NCBI GenBank assembly: GCA_031292435.1
Contig: JARLHD010000026.1
Location: 1-34,219, forward strand
Direction: 5' to 3'
From: Ignavibacteriaceae bacterium
Lineage (GTDB): Bacteria; Bacteroidota; Ignavibacteria; Ignavibacteriales; Ignavibacteriaceae
Length of the DNA: 34,219 bases
Both the position numbers and the translations under genes were made by a program. The first letter of the stretch is position 1; each line of letters begins with the position of its first letter. The notes under the pieces are model-generated. The model searched no databases and had not been told where the DNA came from. It worked only from the letters and a program-made list of their open reading frames with translations. Below, in pieces: positions 32,847 through 34,219 of the stretch.

Positions 32847-33644
32847 TTAATATATATTATATGAGTATCCTAAGGTTACCACTAAGCTGCCGGTGTTATT
32901 TTTTCCATTTATACTGTTTTTCTGAATATTAGTAAAACCATATGACCCGCGGATATCAAGAATAATTTCACCATACATTATTGGACGTGCGATGCCAAAT
33001 CCGCCGGTAATACCAGTATTTAGAGTTTTGATATCACTAGTGATAGTTGTAGTCTGATCAAAGTTTTGAGGCGGGATAGCAGCAAAGCCTTCGATAACCA
33101 ATGGGGTTCCATTTTTATCTACATAAAGTGAACTTGTGCCGCTTGTTATAGTTTTAGCATTTAATAAGAAACCAACATAAGGACCTGCATCAACATAGGC
33201 TGAGAATAAACTGCTAAGGCTAAATGAATATTTAGCTATTAACGGTATTTCCAGGTAATTAAGGACGGCTTCATTTGAAAAATCAGCATAGAGATTTACA
33301 CCTGCCGGAATTGGAAGAGGGACTGAAGAAGGATCTATTGGTTGAATACCTGTTTTTTTACCACCCTGACTTGCATAGAAAGCTTCAAGCTGCAAAGAGA
33401 AATTTGGGGTAAGTGCAATATTTCCGAAGACTCCGAAATTAGGACCAAGCCGGGTTTTATATCCCTGACTTTGTTCTGTATTTCCACCGCTTAACTGTGG
33501 GACGCTAAGACCTCCTTTGATGCCTAAATTTATGGGATGAGGATTAGGAATAACAAAGTCATTTTCCTGGGAATAAATATTAGAATAAATTAATAGAAAG
33601 CAGAGTATGGAAAGGACAGCAGAGGTACCATTGATAGATTTCAT
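32847..33644 (-). CDS. PorT-family outer-membrane beta-barrel protein
   Basis: The 265-residue product begins with an export signal (SAVLSILCFLLIYSNIYSQ). The mature chain has the same family hallmarks as the protein at 1402-2040: NLGIKGGLSVPQLSG near the start, NFSLQLEAFYASQGGKK, VLNYLEIPLIAKYSF and an aromatic-ended last strand (VVTLGYSYNIY). An insert between strands (about 165-205) carries Thr/Ser-rich sequence. A ribosome site GAGGG precedes the ATG by five bases. It ends at its own terminator and sits beside a histidine kinase fragment on the same strand; no direct functional tie is evident. Confidence 0.75.
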   Translation of the reverse strand: MKSINGTSAVLSILCFLLIYSNIYSQENDFVIPNPHPINLGIKGGLSVPQLSGGNTEQSQGYKTRLGPNFGVFGNIALTPNFSLQLEAFYASQGGKKTGIQPIDPSSVPLPIPAGVNLYADFSNEAVLNYLEIPLIAKYSFSLSSLFSAYVDAGPYVGFLLNAKTITSGTSSLYVDKNGTPLVIEGFAAIPPQNFDQTTTITSDIKTLNTGITGGFGIARPIMYGEIILDIRGSYGFTNIQKNSINGKNNTGSLVVTLGYSYNIY

Positions 33645-33777
33645 AATTACCCTCAGATTATTACTACTAACTTATTAATAAATATTTTAATTCCAATCTT
33701 TTAGGTATGATCTATAGCATAGCAAGTTTAAAGTGCGGGTAATGATTAGGTAAAGAATATTCAAACTTAATTTTTAA

Positions 33778-34219
33778 CTAGGCTACTTTGCTTATTTTAT
33801 CAATGGAAGGGATAGTAAAGTAAAAGGTACTCCCTATATTTTCCCGGCTTTCCACCCATATTTTGCCGCCGTGTTTTTCTACGAAATCTTTACATAAAAC
33901 TAAGCCCAATCCAGCACTGGGTTCATTATCTGTCCCAATATTCCCTAATTTTTCACTTAAGCAAAATAATTTCCCAATATTGTCAGCGGGGATTCCCACG
34001 CCTGTATCGGTTATTGATATTTCGACAAGTCCTTCTTCAATTTCTTTTGCTTTCACAATTATTTTCCCTCCTTTATTCGTAAACTTTACTGCATTAGATA
34101 ATAAATTCCGCAAAACAGAAGTAATCATTTTTTCATCTGCATAAATTTCCCTTACAACTGAATTCTCATTTATAATAGTGATCTCTTTTTGTAATGCTCT
34201 CTCTTCGATGGAACCTTTG
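33778..34219 (-). CDS. Histidine kinase, C-terminal ATPase domain (cut by window edge)
   Basis: The frame is open through the right edge, so the first visible residues (KGSIEERALQKEI) are internal and an apparent ATG at 34128 is not the start. The 146 visible residues hold the whole ATPase core: N-box NLLSNAVKF, G1 box DTGVGIP, a short F-type region (KLFCLSEKLG) and G2 box GLGLVLCKDFVEKHGGKIWV, ending STFYFTIP. The dimerisation and sensor parts lie outside the window. It is a typical two-component sensor end, with no receiver domain after the ATPase domain. Confidence 0.88.
   Translation of the reverse strand, partial: KGSIEERALQKEITIINENSVVREIYADEKMITSVLRNLLSNAVKFTNKGGKIIVKAKEIEEGLVEISITDTGVGIPADNIGKLFCLSEKLGNIGTDNEPSAGLGLVLCKDFVEKHGGKIWVESRENIGSTFYFTIPSIDKISKVA

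Noticed and set aside
1..34219. tRNA, rRNA, CRISPR array, prophage or transposase gene
   Set aside because: Scanning the gaps and frames gave no cloverleaf, no regularly spaced repeats, and no phage or transposase motifs.

Overview
The window reads as ordinary chromosome of an AT-rich, Gram-negative member of the Bacteroidota/Ignavibacteria lineage. This placement is inferred from gene content: PorT-type and PorV/PorQ-type outer-membrane barrels, many TPR and FKBP lipoproteins with clear lipoboxes, an ATP-dependent PEP carboxykinase, a malic enzyme fused to a phosphotransacetylase domain, and hybrid PAS sensor kinases. One promoter matches the Bacteroidota TTTG/TAnnTTTG pattern. Shine-Dalgarno sequences are visible for many genes. 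No rRNA, tRNA, CRISPR array, phage gene or transposase was seen.

Layout. 1-4420 (minus strand) holds cell-envelope genes: the N-terminal part of a TolC/CzcC-type efflux protein cut by the left edge, a small exported protein, a PorT-like barrel, a TPR lipoprotein and a PorV/PorQ-like protein. A previously unlisted 43-residue membrane protein lies at 4544-4675. 4921-8804 (plus) is an etfB-etfA-acyl-CoA dehydrogenase operon with a 70-residue trailing gene; it ends at a long inverted repeat. 9003-15463 (minus) is the most interesting part: a NuoE-like subunit, a HydB/NuoF-like subunit and a 1210-residue fusion carrying NuoG-like Fe-S, NADPH/FAD oxidoreductase (GltD/NfnB type) and a molybdopterin-oxidoreductase-like domain without its catalytic Cys/Sec, followed by a ferritin-like diiron protein. 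15515-17845 is the malic enzyme, separated from that operon by a terminator.

18118-20690 (minus) holds a TPR lipoprotein with a 60-residue partner, an 82-residue small protein and a double-FKBP lipoprotein. 20763-25472 (plus) holds an M15 peptidase, a CBM20-like/esterase protein, and an aminotransferase translationally coupled to pckA. 25523-30442 (minus) holds an amino-acid permease and a hybrid histidine kinase whose periplasmic sensor carries a CxxCH haem c motif. 30628-34219 holds a Tat-exported enolase-superfamily protein, an orphan gene, another PorT-like barrel, and the C-terminal ATPase domain of a histidine kinase cut by the right edge.

How the genes fit together. Much of the centre concerns redox and carbon balancing. 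EtfBA and the acyl-CoA dehydrogenase exchange electrons with acyl-CoA substrates. The NuoEF/NfnB-like complex probably moves electrons among NADH, NADPH and ferredoxin. Malic enzyme supplies NAD(P)H and pyruvate, and aminotransferase plus PEPCK link aspartate/oxaloacetate to phosphoenolpyruvate. The best candidate for something not well described is the three-subunit flavin/Fe-S complex at 9475-15463, which resembles bifurcating hydrogenases and Sporomusa-type transhydrogenases but has a dead molybdopterin-like domain where a hydrogenase or formate dehydrogenase catalytic site would be.
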